Assembly (NCBI GenBank): GCA_943324925.2
Contig: CALPNL020000064.1
Location: 1 to 9,591, forward strand
Length of the DNA stretch: 9,591 nucleotides
Origin: Chitinophaga pinensis
GTDB taxonomy: Bacteria > Bacteroidota > Bacteroidia > Flavobacteriales > Flavobacteriaceae
Reading direction: 5' to 3'
In this document: in pieces, positions 1 through 6,731 of the stretch
Layout: each line of letters starts with the position of its first letter
How positions within the stretch are numbered: the stretch's first letter is position 1
Notes under the pieces: generated by a model
Seen by the model: only the letters and a program-made list of their open reading frames with translations
Databases searched by the model: none
Told to the model about the DNA's origin: nothing
Translations under genes and position numbers: made by a program

Positions 1-1
1 A

Positions 2-514
2 GAGAATAAATTTAATATATCACTTCATTATATTGGGAATAACCGAAACAATAACTTTGTAAGTGAAAATTTTAATGGAATTGCAGGATTAGATGCTAAA
101 TATAAAATTTACAACAATCATAATTTTAGTATTCAAGCCGGATTAGGATTGGATTATTTTGAAGGAAGAGAAAATGATTATCAATTTAAATTAGAGAATT
201 CATTAATGATCACTCCAAATATTGGGATTTTTTTGGAAGGAAATAAAGTATTCCATCCCTTCATAAACTTAGGATTTTCCCTATTTACTGCTAAATACCA
301 ACCACAACAATCTTCTGTTTTTGATCCTTTTGATCCAATTTTTGGTCCAACGCCCTCTTCATTGTCATATAATTTTGACAGTTTTTCTATTAACCCAGGT
401 TTGCAACTTTATATAAATGAAAAAATTTATTTTCAAACAGATTATAAGTACTTGCCAATTGAATCGAATATTAATGTCCATTTAATTTCAATAGGATTTG
501 GATTTTCTTTCTAA
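2..514 (+). CDS. Outer-membrane beta-barrel protein, C-terminal part (5' end outside window)
   Basis: The reading frame is open from base 2 to the stop at 512-514, giving 170 visible residues; the true start lies left of the window. A TTG at 149 is in frame but is unlikely to be the start, because the upstream codons read as the same kind of protein. The chain alternates polar and hydrophobic/aromatic residues in short stretches separated by Asn/Asp/Gly-rich turns, with one Pro/Phe-rich loop (about residues 100-118 of the visible part). It ends in SIGFGFSF, a terminal-aromatic strand of the kind recognised by the BAM machinery. This indicates a small porin-like barrel in the outer membrane. 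The ligand or role cannot be told. It lies 13 bp upstream of menA on the same strand, so the two are probably co-transcribed, but nothing links it functionally to menaquinone synthesis. Confidence 0.72.
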   Translation, partial: ENKFNISLHYIGNNRNNNFVSENFNGIAGLDAKYKIYNNHNFSIQAGLGLDYFEGRENDYQFKLENSLMITPNIGIFLEGNKVFHPFINLGFSLFTAKYQPQQSSVFDPFDPIFGPTPSSLSYNFDSFSINPGLQLYINEKIYFQTDYKYLPIESNINVHLISIGFGFSF

Positions 515-527
515 ATAATAAAACAAA

Positions 528-1463
528 ATGAAACACTGGATTCAAGCTGCACGTTTAAGAACTTTACCATTATCGGTGTCTGGAATAATTGTTGGGAGTT
601 TTTACGCCATGTCCCAAGCACTTTTTAATTGGAGTATCGTGATTTTGGCGCTTTTAACCACTTTGGGATTTCAGGTATTATCCAATTTTGCAAATGACTA
701 CGGAGATGGGATCAAAGGGACTGATAATGAAGATCGGGTTGGACCAAAGCGAACGATTCAAAGTGGTGTAATTACTCCTCAGCAGATGAAAAAGGCTTTA
801 ATAATCACTTCTTTATTAACGCTCCTTACGGCAATTGCACTAATTTATGTTGCCTTTAAAGATCATAATTTGCTTTTTTCTTTTATTTATTTACTTCTTG
901 GGATACTAGCTATTGCTTCAGCAATTCGATATACTGTTGGTAATTCAGCTTATGGATACAGGGGTTTTGGAGATTTATTTGTATTTATTTTCTTTGGTCT
1001 GGTTAGTACTTTAGGAATCTATTTTATGTTTGCTAAAGAAATGGATTGGTTACTAATCTTACCAGCAACGTCTATAGGTTTTTTAAGTGTTGCCGTTCTT
1101 AATTTGAATAATATGAGGGACGAAGAATCGGATAGAAAGTCCAATAAAAATACTATTGTTGTGAAAATGGGAGCTAGTAATGCAAAAGTATACCATTACT
1201 GTTTAATTATTTCAGCGATGATTTTAATCTTATTATTCTCTTATTTAAAAGATTTTACTTTTGATCAATACTTATATGTAATTGCTTTTTTTCCGCTATT
1301 AAAACATTTAAAAACGGTTTATACCAATAAAAATCCGAAAGAATTAGACCCTGAATTAAAAAAAGTGGCATTAAGCACGTTTGGTTTGTCAGTTTTATTG
1401 TCGCTAAGTATGATATATTTTTTCCAAGATTTGTTCGTGAATCTATTTTTAGGCGGCAGATAA
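528..1463 (+). CDS. menA: 1,4-dihydroxy-2-naphthoate polyprenyltransferase (MenA)
   Basis: This 311-residue UbiA-superfamily membrane enzyme attaches a polyprenyl chain to 1,4-dihydroxy-2-naphthoate with loss of CO2, giving demethylmenaquinone in the inner membrane. The first prenyl-diphosphate/Mg2+ motif is at residues 56-66 (N56, D57, D60, D66 in NDYGDGIKGTD). The second is at 195-202 (N195, R197, D198, D202 in NNMRDEESD). The segment YRGFGDLFVFIFFG (144-157) is characteristic of MenA rather than UbiA or heme/chlorophyll prenyltransferases. About eight to nine hydrophobic segments span the rest, and the length is normal for the family. The ATG is preceded by an AT-rich stretch without a Shine-Dalgarno site, as usual in this phylum. 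A metal-dependent hydrolase (19-bp gap) and menC follow, which supports the pathway assignment. Confidence 0.95.
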   Translation: MKHWIQAARLRTLPLSVSGIIVGSFYAMSQALFNWSIVILALLTTLGFQVLSNFANDYGDGIKGTDNEDRVGPKRTIQSGVITPQQMKKALIITSLLTLLTAIALIYVAFKDHNLLFSFIYLLLGILAIASAIRYTVGNSAYGYRGFGDLFVFIFFGLVSTLGIYFMFAKEMDWLLILPATSIGFLSVAVLNLNNMRDEESDRKSNKNTIVVKMGASNAKVYHYCLIISAMILILLFSYLKDFTFDQYLYVIAFFPLLKHLKTVYTNKNPKELDPELKKVALSTFGLSVLLSLSMIYFFQDLFVNLFLGGR

Positions 1464-1482
1464 TAATTTAATTAATTACGAA

Positions 1483-2160
1483 ATGAAAATAACTTTTTAC
1501 GGACATGCTTCTTTAGGAATTACCATTGCAGAGATCAATATCATTGTTGATCCCTTTATTTCAGCCAATCAGAAAGCATCCCACATTGATATAAATAGTT
1601 TGGAAGCTGATTACATTCTCCTTACTCACGCACATCAAGACCATATTTTAGACGTTGAGGCGATAGCAAAAAGAACGAATGCTATAATTATTTCCAATGC
1701 TGAAATCGCTACGTACTATGCTAAAAAAGGGTTTCAATCGCATCCAATGAATCATGGCGGAAGCTGGAATTTTGAATTTGGTAATTTAAAATATGTAAAT
1801 GCAATTCACTCAAGTTCTTTTCCTGATGGGACTTATGGTGGAAATCCTGGAGGTTTTGTGTTAGAAGGAGAAAGAAAGAACCTCTATATCGCTGGAGATA
1901 CTGCGCTAACCATGGATATGAAACTGATTCCAATGAGAACTAAATTGGATTTAGCGATTCTGCCTATAGGAAATAACTTCACCATGGATATTGAAGATGC
2001 AATTATTGCCTCTGATTTTGTGGAATGTGACAAAATACTAGGATATCATTACGATACTTTTGGCTATATAGAAATTAATAAAGAACAAGCAATCAAGAAA
2101 TTTTTTGATAAAGGCAAAGATCTAATGCTTTTGAATATCGGAGATAGTATAGAATTGTAA
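1483..2160 (+). CDS. UPF0173-type metal-dependent hydrolase (metallo-beta-lactamase fold)
   Basis: This soluble protein of 225 residues is the usual length for UPF0173 hydrolases. The metal-binding signature HAHQDH is complete (H49, H51, D53, H54). The later ligands H109 (AIHSSSF), D139 (AGDT) and H189 (GYHYDTF) are all present, so a dinuclear, probably zinc, site should be functional. The N-terminal FYGHASLGI and the segment PIGNNFTMDIEDA (161-173) are typical of the family. No signal peptide or membrane segment is seen, so it should be cytoplasmic. The reaction is unknown for most family members. Its place between menA and menC, with gaps of 19 and 13 bp, suggests a role in menaquinone synthesis, for example as a thioesterase. 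That role is inferred from position only. Confidence 0.92.
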   Translation: MKITFYGHASLGITIAEINIIVDPFISANQKASHIDINSLEADYILLTHAHQDHILDVEAIAKRTNAIIISNAEIATYYAKKGFQSHPMNHGGSWNFEFGNLKYVNAIHSSSFPDGTYGGNPGGFVLEGERKNLYIAGDTALTMDMKLIPMRTKLDLAILPIGNNFTMDIEDAIIASDFVECDKILGYHYDTFGYIEINKEQAIKKFFDKGKDLMLLNIGDSIEL

Positions 2161-2173
2161 TTGATTTAAAAAT

Positions 2174-3217
2174 TTGAAAGCCACCTATCATAAATACGTC
2201 CTAGATTTTAAACAGCCCTCCGGAACTTCTCGCGGCGTGATGACGCATAAGGAAACGTGGTTTATTATCATTGAAAATGATCAAAAAAAAGGAATCGGGG
2301 AGTGTGGAATTCTGCGTGGTTTAAGTTGTGATGACCGACCAGATTATGAAGAAAAATTAGCTTGGGCTTGCGACAATATTCATATTGGAATAAACCAACT
2401 TTGGGAAGCTTTAATTGAGTTCCCTTCAATACAATTTGGGGTCGAAATGGCCTTTCAATCTTTGGCTAGTGAAAACCCTTTTTTACTCTTTCCTTCTGCT
2501 TTTACAAAGGGCCTAAAATCCATTCCGATAAACGGATTAATTTGGATGGGAAATGAAGCTTTCATGAAGCAACAAATTGAGACAAAATTAGCGGAAGGGT
2601 TTCATTGTTTAAAGCTTAAAATCGGAGCCATTGATTTCGGTGAAGAGTTGAAATTATTGGACTATATTAGACTGAATTTCACTCCGGAACAAGTTGAAAT
2701 TAGGGTAGATGCTAATGGCGCTTTTGATAAAACTGAAGCTTTATATAAATTAAATCAATTATCTGGTTTTAAATTACATAGTATAGAGCAACCTATACAA
2801 AAAAACAATACTGACAGTATGTCAGAGTTGTGTAAAACCAGTCCAATTCCAATTGCTTTAGATGAAGAACTGATTGGAGTGTTTTCATTTGAAGAAAAGG
2901 AACAACTATTAGTAAAAATTAAACCGCAATACATCATTTTAAAGCCTAGTTTTGTGGGTGGTTTTCGAGGCACAAATGAGTGGATTTTACTAGCTGAAAA
3001 ATACCAAATTAAGTGGTGGATTACTTCTGCTTTGGAAAGTAATATTGGTTTAAATGCAATTGCACAATGGACTTTTTTAAAGCAAAATACGATGCCTCAA
3101 GGACTGGGAACAGGAGCATTATATAACAATAATTTTGAGTGCCAATTAGACGTTTCGGAAGGCCAATTATGGTTCAATAGGGACAAAGATTTTCACTTCG
3201 ATTTTAGTACATTTTAA
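2174..3217 (+). CDS. menC: o-Succinylbenzoate synthase, enolase superfamily (MenC)
   Basis: This protein of 347 residues dehydrates 2-succinyl-6-hydroxy-2,4-cyclohexadiene-1-carboxylate to o-succinylbenzoate, a step of menaquinone synthesis. The N-terminal capping domain covers about residues 1-110, followed by a (beta/alpha)-barrel. The catalytic set is complete: K147 and K149 in LKLKIG, metal ligands D179 (RVDANG), E205 (SIEQPI) and D230 (ALDEE), and K257 (ILKPSFVGG). This pattern fits o-succinylbenzoate synthase; a dipeptide epimerase or muconate cycloisomerase is less likely given the menA neighbour. The start is TTG: an in-frame stop lies at 2162-2164, the only earlier candidate is this TTG, and the first in-frame ATG (residue 23) would remove the first strand of the capping domain and the SRG loop. 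The gene starts 13 bp after the hydrolase stop. Confidence 0.9.
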   Translation: MKATYHKYVLDFKQPSGTSRGVMTHKETWFIIIENDQKKGIGECGILRGLSCDDRPDYEEKLAWACDNIHIGINQLWEALIEFPSIQFGVEMAFQSLASENPFLLFPSAFTKGLKSIPINGLIWMGNEAFMKQQIETKLAEGFHCLKLKIGAIDFGEELKLLDYIRLNFTPEQVEIRVDANGAFDKTEALYKLNQLSGFKLHSIEQPIQKNNTDSMSELCKTSPIPIALDEELIGVFSFEEKEQLLVKIKPQYIILKPSFVGGFRGTNEWILLAEKYQIKWWITSALESNIGLNAIAQWTFLKQNTMPQGLGTGALYNNNFECQLDVSEGQLWFNRDKDFHFDFSTF

Positions 3218-3238
3218 ATTAATTTTAAATATAATAAT

Positions 3239-3577
3239 ATGAAAAATATAATAGGGTCTTTAATTCTATTTTTTTGTTCAATTTCAATTTGTAAAGCTCA
3301 AAAGGTCTTTTCGGTAAATTATGAAAATCAATCAGATGTAAAAGTCTTTGTAGTTGATTATGAAAACCAAGCCGATTTATTGGTTTTTAAAGTAAAATAT
3401 GAAAATCAAGCGGGTCAAAATAATGGGAAGTGGTTTTTTACGAAATATGAAAATCAAGCCAAAAAGAAAATTTACTTTGTGAAATATGAAAACCAGGCCG
3501 ATTTAAAAATATATTTCGTAGACTATGAAAATCAAACAGGCTGGAAAAACAAATCAAAACAATATCTTCTTTACTAA
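3239..3577 (+). CDS. Small exported protein with six YENQ repeats (Septknot/DUF6150-like)
   Basis: The product has 112 residues. Residues 1-20 form a signal peptide (Lys at 2, hydrophobic core 4-17, likely cleavage after CKA before Q21). The mature part of about 92 residues is almost entirely repeats: YENQ begins at Y28, Y41, Y54, Y70, Y83 and Y96, each followed by a small/acidic turn and a strand such as LKIYFVD. Spacings are 13, 13, 16, 13 and 13, symmetric about the centre. The end, GWKNKSKQYLLY, is basic. From memory, this repeat pattern belongs to the Septknot/DUF6150 family, in which a small mycoplasma relative was reported to adopt a 7_1 knot; I could not verify this here. The function is unknown. 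It follows menC by 21 bp and is probably co-transcribed with it, but I see no sign of a menaquinone role. Confidence 0.82.
   Translation: MKNIIGSLILFFCSISICKAQKVFSVNYENQSDVKVFVVDYENQADLLVFKVKYENQAGQNNGKWFFTKYENQAKKKIYFVKYENQADLKIYFVDYENQTGWKNKSKQYLLY
3320..3535 (+). repeat. Six in-frame 12-bp repeats coding for YENQ
   Basis: A TATGAAAAYCAR motif occurs at 3320, 3359, 3398, 3446, 3485 and 3524, that is at 39, 39, 48, 39 and 39 bp steps. Differences between copies are mainly synonymous (AAT/AAC and CAA/CAG), so selection appears to act on the protein. The intervening codons vary much more than the 12-bp cores, which argues against a recent DNA duplication. Confidence 0.9.
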
Positions 3578-3607
3578 TTAAATTCAAAATCTAAATTTTT
3601 AACTATA

Positions 3608-3826
3608 ATGGGATTAATAAAAATATTTTCAGGGAGTGAAGTTCTAGCAATAGCACTTCAAGAAAAAATTGAAGCTGTAGGCGTGGCAACAGTTAAAAAA
3701 GACAATATTCAATCGGCAAGATTAGCTGGTTTCGGTAATTCGGACCTTGCCGTAGAGCTATTTATACAAGAAGTAGACTATGGAAAAGCCAGTCCTGTTA
3801 TTGAAGAGTTCCGAATGAGTATTTAA
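3608..3826 (+). CDS. DUF2007-type small protein (putative signal-transducing protein)
   Basis: This is a cytoplasmic protein of 72 residues without a signal peptide or membrane segment. It has the compact DUF2007 layout: an N-terminal strand and helix IKIFSGSEVLAIALQEKIEAVGV (residues 4-26), a variable middle, then a strand ending in VELFIQEVDYGKASPVIEEF (49-68), as in the family pattern of a hydrophobic strand, D/E-Y and K-A before the last helix. The fold is small and ferredoxin-like in relatives. The 'signal transducing' label of the family has little experimental basis, so no function is assigned. It is the last gene of the menA-side gene run, 30 bp after the YENQ-repeat gene, and is followed by a separate promoter for the next gene. 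Confidence 0.78.
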   Translation: MGLIKIFSGSEVLAIALQEKIEAVGVATVKKDNIQSARLAGFGNSDLAVELFIQEVDYGKASPVIEEFRMSI

Positions 3827-3846
3827 TTTTGACCACTATTTTTCAA

Positions 3847-3876
3847 TTGACTATATCTGATTTTAATCTATCTTTG
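3847..3876 (+). promoter_or_regulatory. Bacteroidota-type promoter for the ABC-F gene
   Basis: A TTG at 3847-3849 (-33 element) and TATCTTTG at 3869-3876 (-7 element, consensus TAnnTTTG) are separated by exactly 19 bp, the spacing typical of the primary sigma factor in this phylum. Transcription should begin around 3880-3885, leaving a short leader of about 20 nt before the ATG at 3902. Confidence 0.85.
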
Positions 3877-3901
3877 CGCCTTTAAAATCTAAAAATATAA
3901 A

Positions 3902-5536
3902 ATGATTACAGTCAATGATATTTCTGTTCAGTTTGGCGGAACTACCCTTTTTAGCGAAGTCACTTTCTCGATAAATGAAAATGATAAAATTGCCCTTATG
4001 GGTAAAAATGGCGCTGGAAAATCTACGTTATTAAAAATAATTTCTGGCCAAAGCAAACCCTCAACTGGAAATATCTCTGCTCCAAAAGAAGCTGTAATCG
4101 CCTATTTGCCTCAGCATTTACTTACTACTGACGGAGCCACTGTTGTAGAAGAAGCGTCCAAAGCTTTTGGAGAAATCTTTTCTATGAAATCCGAAATTGA
4201 TGCTATTAACGAGCAACTAACAATTCGCACGGATTATGAAAGTGACGATTACATGAAATTGATTGAAAGAGTTTCAGATCTAAGTGAAAAATTCTACGCA
4301 ATTGAAGAAGTGAATTATGAAGCTGAGGTGGAAAAAATATTATTCGGATTAGGATTCGTTAGGGAAGATTTTACACGTCAAACATCGGAATTTTCAGGTG
4401 GTTGGAGAATGAGAATTGAATTGGCAAAAATCCTTTTGAGAAAACCAGATCTTATTTTATTGGATGAGCCTACCAATCATATGGATATTGAAAGTATTCA
4501 ATGGTTAGAGGATTTCTTGATAAATGCTGCAAAAGCCGTGGTAGTAATTTCTCACGATAGAGCCTTTGTAGATAACATAACCAATAGAACGATTGAGGTA
4601 ACCATGGGAAGAATCTACGACTATAAAGCGAAATATTCTCATTACCTAGAGCTTAGAAAAGACCGCAGAATTCACCAGCAAAAAGCCTACGACGAGCAAC
4701 AAAAAATGATTGCCGACAATAGAGCTTTTATCGATAGATTCAAAGGTACATTTTCAAAAACAGATGCCGTTCAATCCCGTGTAAAAATGCTTGAAAAACT
4801 CGTAATTGTTCAAGTAGATGAAGTAGACACGTCGGCATTAAAATTAAAATTTCCTCCTGCTGCCCGATCGGGACAATATCCTGTTATCGTTAAAGAATTA
4901 TCAAAATCATATGGCGATCATGTGGTTTTTGAAAATGCTAACATGGTAATTGAACGCGGACAAAAAGTAGCATTTGTTGGTAAAAATGGTGAAGGTAAAT
5001 CAACGATGATTAAAGCCATTATGAAGCAAATTGAAATAAATAGTGGTAGTGTAGAAATTGGTCATAATGCTCAAATAGGTTACTTTGCTCAAAATCAAGC
5101 GGCATTATTAGATGAAAATGCAACTATTTTTGAAACTATAGATAATATTGCTGTGGGGGATGTTCGAACAAAAATAAAAGATATTTTAGGTGCTTTTATG
5201 TTTCATGGTGACGATGTTACCAAAAAAGTAAAAGTGCTTTCAGGAGGTGAAAAAACGCGTTTGGCAATGATAAAGTTATTACTTGAGCCGGTTAATTTAC
5301 TTATTCTTGATGAGCCTTCGAATCACTTGGATATGAAAACGAAAGACATTATTAAAGATGCACTTCGTGATTTTGATGGAACATTAATTTTAGTTTCTCA
5401 CGATAGAGATTTCCTTGATGGTTTAGCAACCAAAGTTTTTGAATTTGGGAATAAACGAGTAAAAGAACACTTTGAAGATATTACAGGTTTCCTAGCACAC
5501 AAAAAAATGGAATCTTTGCGAGAAATCGAAAAGTAA
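3902..5536 (+). CDS. ABC-F family ATPase (YbiT/YkpA-like translation factor)
   Basis: The 544-residue protein has two ABC ATPase domains and no membrane segments, the ABC-F layout. Domain 1 has Walker A GKNGAGKST (34-42), signature FSGGW (164-168), Walker B with catalytic E189 in LLDEPTNHMD, and switch SHDR (217-220). Domain 2 has Walker A GKNGEGKST (360-368), signature LSGGE (446-450), Walker B E471 in LILDEPSNHLD and SHDR (499-502). The linker between them (about 236-320) is rich in Lys, Arg and Gln and corresponds to the P-site tRNA interaction motif; an insertion at about 83-135 matches the arm region. Such proteins bind the ribosomal E site and relieve stalled states. Length and motifs best match the YbiT/YkpA group, but assignment to EttA, Uup or an antibiotic-resistance type needs a tree. 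It has its own promoter and terminator. Confidence 0.93.
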   Translation: MITVNDISVQFGGTTLFSEVTFSINENDKIALMGKNGAGKSTLLKIISGQSKPSTGNISAPKEAVIAYLPQHLLTTDGATVVEEASKAFGEIFSMKSEIDAINEQLTIRTDYESDDYMKLIERVSDLSEKFYAIEEVNYEAEVEKILFGLGFVREDFTRQTSEFSGGWRMRIELAKILLRKPDLILLDEPTNHMDIESIQWLEDFLINAAKAVVVISHDRAFVDNITNRTIEVTMGRIYDYKAKYSHYLELRKDRRIHQQKAYDEQQKMIADNRAFIDRFKGTFSKTDAVQSRVKMLEKLVIVQVDEVDTSALKLKFPPAARSGQYPVIVKELSKSYGDHVVFENANMVIERGQKVAFVGKNGEGKSTMIKAIMKQIEINSGSVEIGHNAQIGYFAQNQAALLDENATIFETIDNIAVGDVRTKIKDILGAFMFHGDDVTKKVKVLSGGEKTRLAMIKLLLEPVNLLILDEPSNHLDMKTKDIIKDALRDFDGTLILVSHDRDFLDGLATKVFEFGNKRVKEHFEDITGFLAHKKMESLREIEK

Positions 5537-5555
5537 TTTTGAATTGATATCATAT

Positions 5556-5586
5556 AAAAAATCCCCGCAATTGCAGGGCTTTTTTT
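5556..5586. terminator. Bidirectional intrinsic terminator between convergent genes
   Basis: An A-tract (5556-5561), the arm TCCCCGC, the loop AATT, the arm GCAGGGC and a T-tract (5580-5586) form a hairpin in which CCC pairs with GGG and GC with GC; a C/A and a T/C mismatch lie in the stem. Both flanks can supply the U-run, so it can end the ABC-F transcript on the plus strand and the secreted-protein transcript on the minus strand, whose stop is 18 bp away. Confidence 0.88.
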
Positions 5587-5604
5587 ATTTATAGGTCAAA
5601 TAAT

Positions 5605-6624
5605 TTACTCGATATAAATCTTCTGATTAAAATTTACTCCATTTCCTTTTATTGAAATGATATAAACGCCGCTATTTTGAATCGGATTGATTGCAATAGA
5701 ATTTTCAGAATCTATCAAAGAGAGGTTTTTATTCTCTAATAATTTTCCTTCTAAACTGTATATGGATACTGAAGCATTCTCTAAATTAGTATTAGAATTA
5801 ATGTTTAGTATACCGGTTTTTGCATATCTACCATTGATTGTAAATACTTCTTTTTCGAATTGGGAAAAAGACAAATTAGGAAAAATTAACCCTGTCCATG
5901 ATCTTGCTACACTTACTAATCCCGCTCTGCCTGTTGGAGTTGAAGTCGCATTTTGTTTAAATACCAATCGGTCAATTGTGCCAGATTGATCTGTCCCTAG
6001 GTTAGTTGTTGCGTCTGGCGTTGATGGAACTCCATTAGCAATTACTGGATTTACATATAAATTCAAAACATCATCTGCAGCACCCGCCAATTGAGAATAT
6101 TTTAAAATTAACAAACAATCTTGGTTAAATGCATAGGCGTTTGTTGTGTAAATCACCGCATTTCCGGAGCCTCCTTTGCTAATTCCGATTGTAAAAGTAT
6201 TAGGGGTTATGGTTTTAATAAAAACTCTAAACCCGGTAACAAATGAATTTCCATTGTTAACTCTAAAAAAATCATTTGGGCTAGTTACCGCACTGCTTAC
6301 ATTAATCATAAAACCTACATACATGTCTCCTGAAGTTACTGAGGTAAACATTGTGCCACAACCATCAGTGTCTGCCAATAATTGTAATGATTTTGTAGAA
6401 GTTCCATAATTTGTATAGCTAAATCCTGGAGTTACTACGGCAGCATTGGTACATATTGCTCCTGTACATGCTCCTGTTCCTGCTCCAGAGGAATTGTTGG
6501 TCCAAGTTCCTTGTCCGCTTAAAGTTTGACCAGTAGTGTAATTGGATAAATTATCTTGAAAGATAGATTGTGAAAACATAGCAAAACTATATAGCAATGC
6601 TAATAAGAGTAATTTTTTTTTCAT
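5605..6624 (-). CDS. Secreted protein with T9SS type A sorting domain
   Basis: The 339-residue product begins with a clear signal peptide (MKKKLLLLALLYSFAMFSQS, cleavage near residue 18-20). Residues of about 20-245 form a Gly/Asn/Thr/Ser-rich beta-sandwich-like region with four cysteines (C53, C58, C89, C170) that could pair. The C-terminal 85 residues (about 254-339) look like a type IX secretion sorting domain: strands around ILNINSN and VSIYSLEGKLL, then SGVYIISIKGNG (318-329) and a terminal KIYIE. The protein should cross the outer membrane through the Por/Gld machinery and be released or anchored at the surface. I do not recognise a catalytic domain; the N-terminal part resembles the lectin-like (LamG/concanavalin-type) modules common in such cargo, a weak inference. 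It is a single-gene unit, convergent with the ABC-F gene. Confidence 0.87.
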   Translation of the reverse strand: MKKKLLLLALLYSFAMFSQSIFQDNLSNYTTGQTLSGQGTWTNNSSGAGTGACTGAICTNAAVVTPGFSYTNYGTSTKSLQLLADTDGCGTMFTSVTSGDMYVGFMINVSSAVTSPNDFFRVNNGNSFVTGFRVFIKTITPNTFTIGISKGGSGNAVIYTTNAYAFNQDCLLILKYSQLAGAADDVLNLYVNPVIANGVPSTPDATTNLGTDQSGTIDRLVFKQNATSTPTGRAGLVSVARSWTGLIFPNLSFSQFEKEVFTINGRYAKTGILNINSNTNLENASVSIYSLEGKLLENKNLSLIDSENSIAINPIQNSGVYIISIKGNGVNFNQKIYIE

Positions 6625-6640
6625 AATTAGTCGATTTTAC

Positions 6641-6686
6641 ATTTACAAATTTAATAAAATTTAATTTATTTTTAACATTTGTAAAT
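6641..6686. repeat. 10-bp inverted repeat in the divergent intergenic region
   Basis: ATTTACAAAT (6641-6650) and its exact reverse complement ATTTGTAAAT (6677-6686) are separated by 26 bp of A/T-only or nearly A/T-only sequence. The left arm overlaps the minus-strand -7 element. It could be a paired operator, a transcript hairpin or chance in AT-rich DNA. Confidence 0.55.
6646..6653 (-). promoter_or_regulatory. -7 element for the T9SS cargo gene
   Basis: Read on the minus strand, 6653-6646 is TAAATTTG, a full match to TAnnTTTG, about 22 bp upstream of the ATG. No good TTTG lies 19 bp further upstream, so the promoter is either weak or activator-dependent. An AT-rich sequence like this can match by chance. 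Confidence 0.5.
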
Positions 6687-6707
6687 ACTAATTGAAGAAT
6701 ATCTAAT

Positions 6708-6715
6708 TACTTTTG
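6708..6715 (+). promoter_or_regulatory. -7 element for the MATE-SPFH genes
   Basis: TACTTTTG at 6708-6715 fits TAnnTTTG and lies 16 bp before the TTG start at 6732, implying a leader of only about 10 nt. A TTTG at 6678-6681 is too far away (26 bp) to be a standard -33 element and a TTG at 6692-6694 is too near (13 bp), so only the -7 part is supported. Confidence 0.5.
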
Positions 6716-6731
6716 CTGAAAATAAAATAAA

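Noticed and set aside
52..59. TAACTTTG, a match to the -7 promoter consensus
   Set aside because: It lies inside the open beta-barrel coding frame and the nearest TTG upstream is 16 bp away instead of 19. The coding frame continues through it without a break.
1721..1933. Open frame on the minus strand inside the UPF0173 hydrolase gene
   Set aside because: The plus-strand frame carries a complete metal-site signature, while the minus-strand product shows no motif, signal or family resemblance.
3239..3301. Lipoprotein signal in the YENQ-repeat protein (cysteines 13 and 18)
   Set aside because: Residue 17 before C18 is Ile and residue 12 before C13 is Phe, where a lipobox needs a small residue. 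Cleavage by signal peptidase I after CKA fits better.
3320..3535. Regularly spaced short repeats that could suggest a CRISPR array
   Set aside because: The repeats are only 12 bp, in frame, differ at synonymous sites, and encode a continuous repeat protein with a signal peptide. There are no cas genes.
3827..3846. Terminator for the menA-to-DUF2007 gene run
   Set aside because: No inverted repeat with a T-run is present between the DUF2007 stop and the next promoter. Transcription may read through into the ABC-F gene or end by Rho.
5687..6409. Two open frames on the plus strand opposite the T9SS cargo gene
   Set aside because: The minus-strand frame has a signal peptide and a sorting domain and is continuous through both. 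The opposite frames are short, lack promoters and give no recognisable protein.
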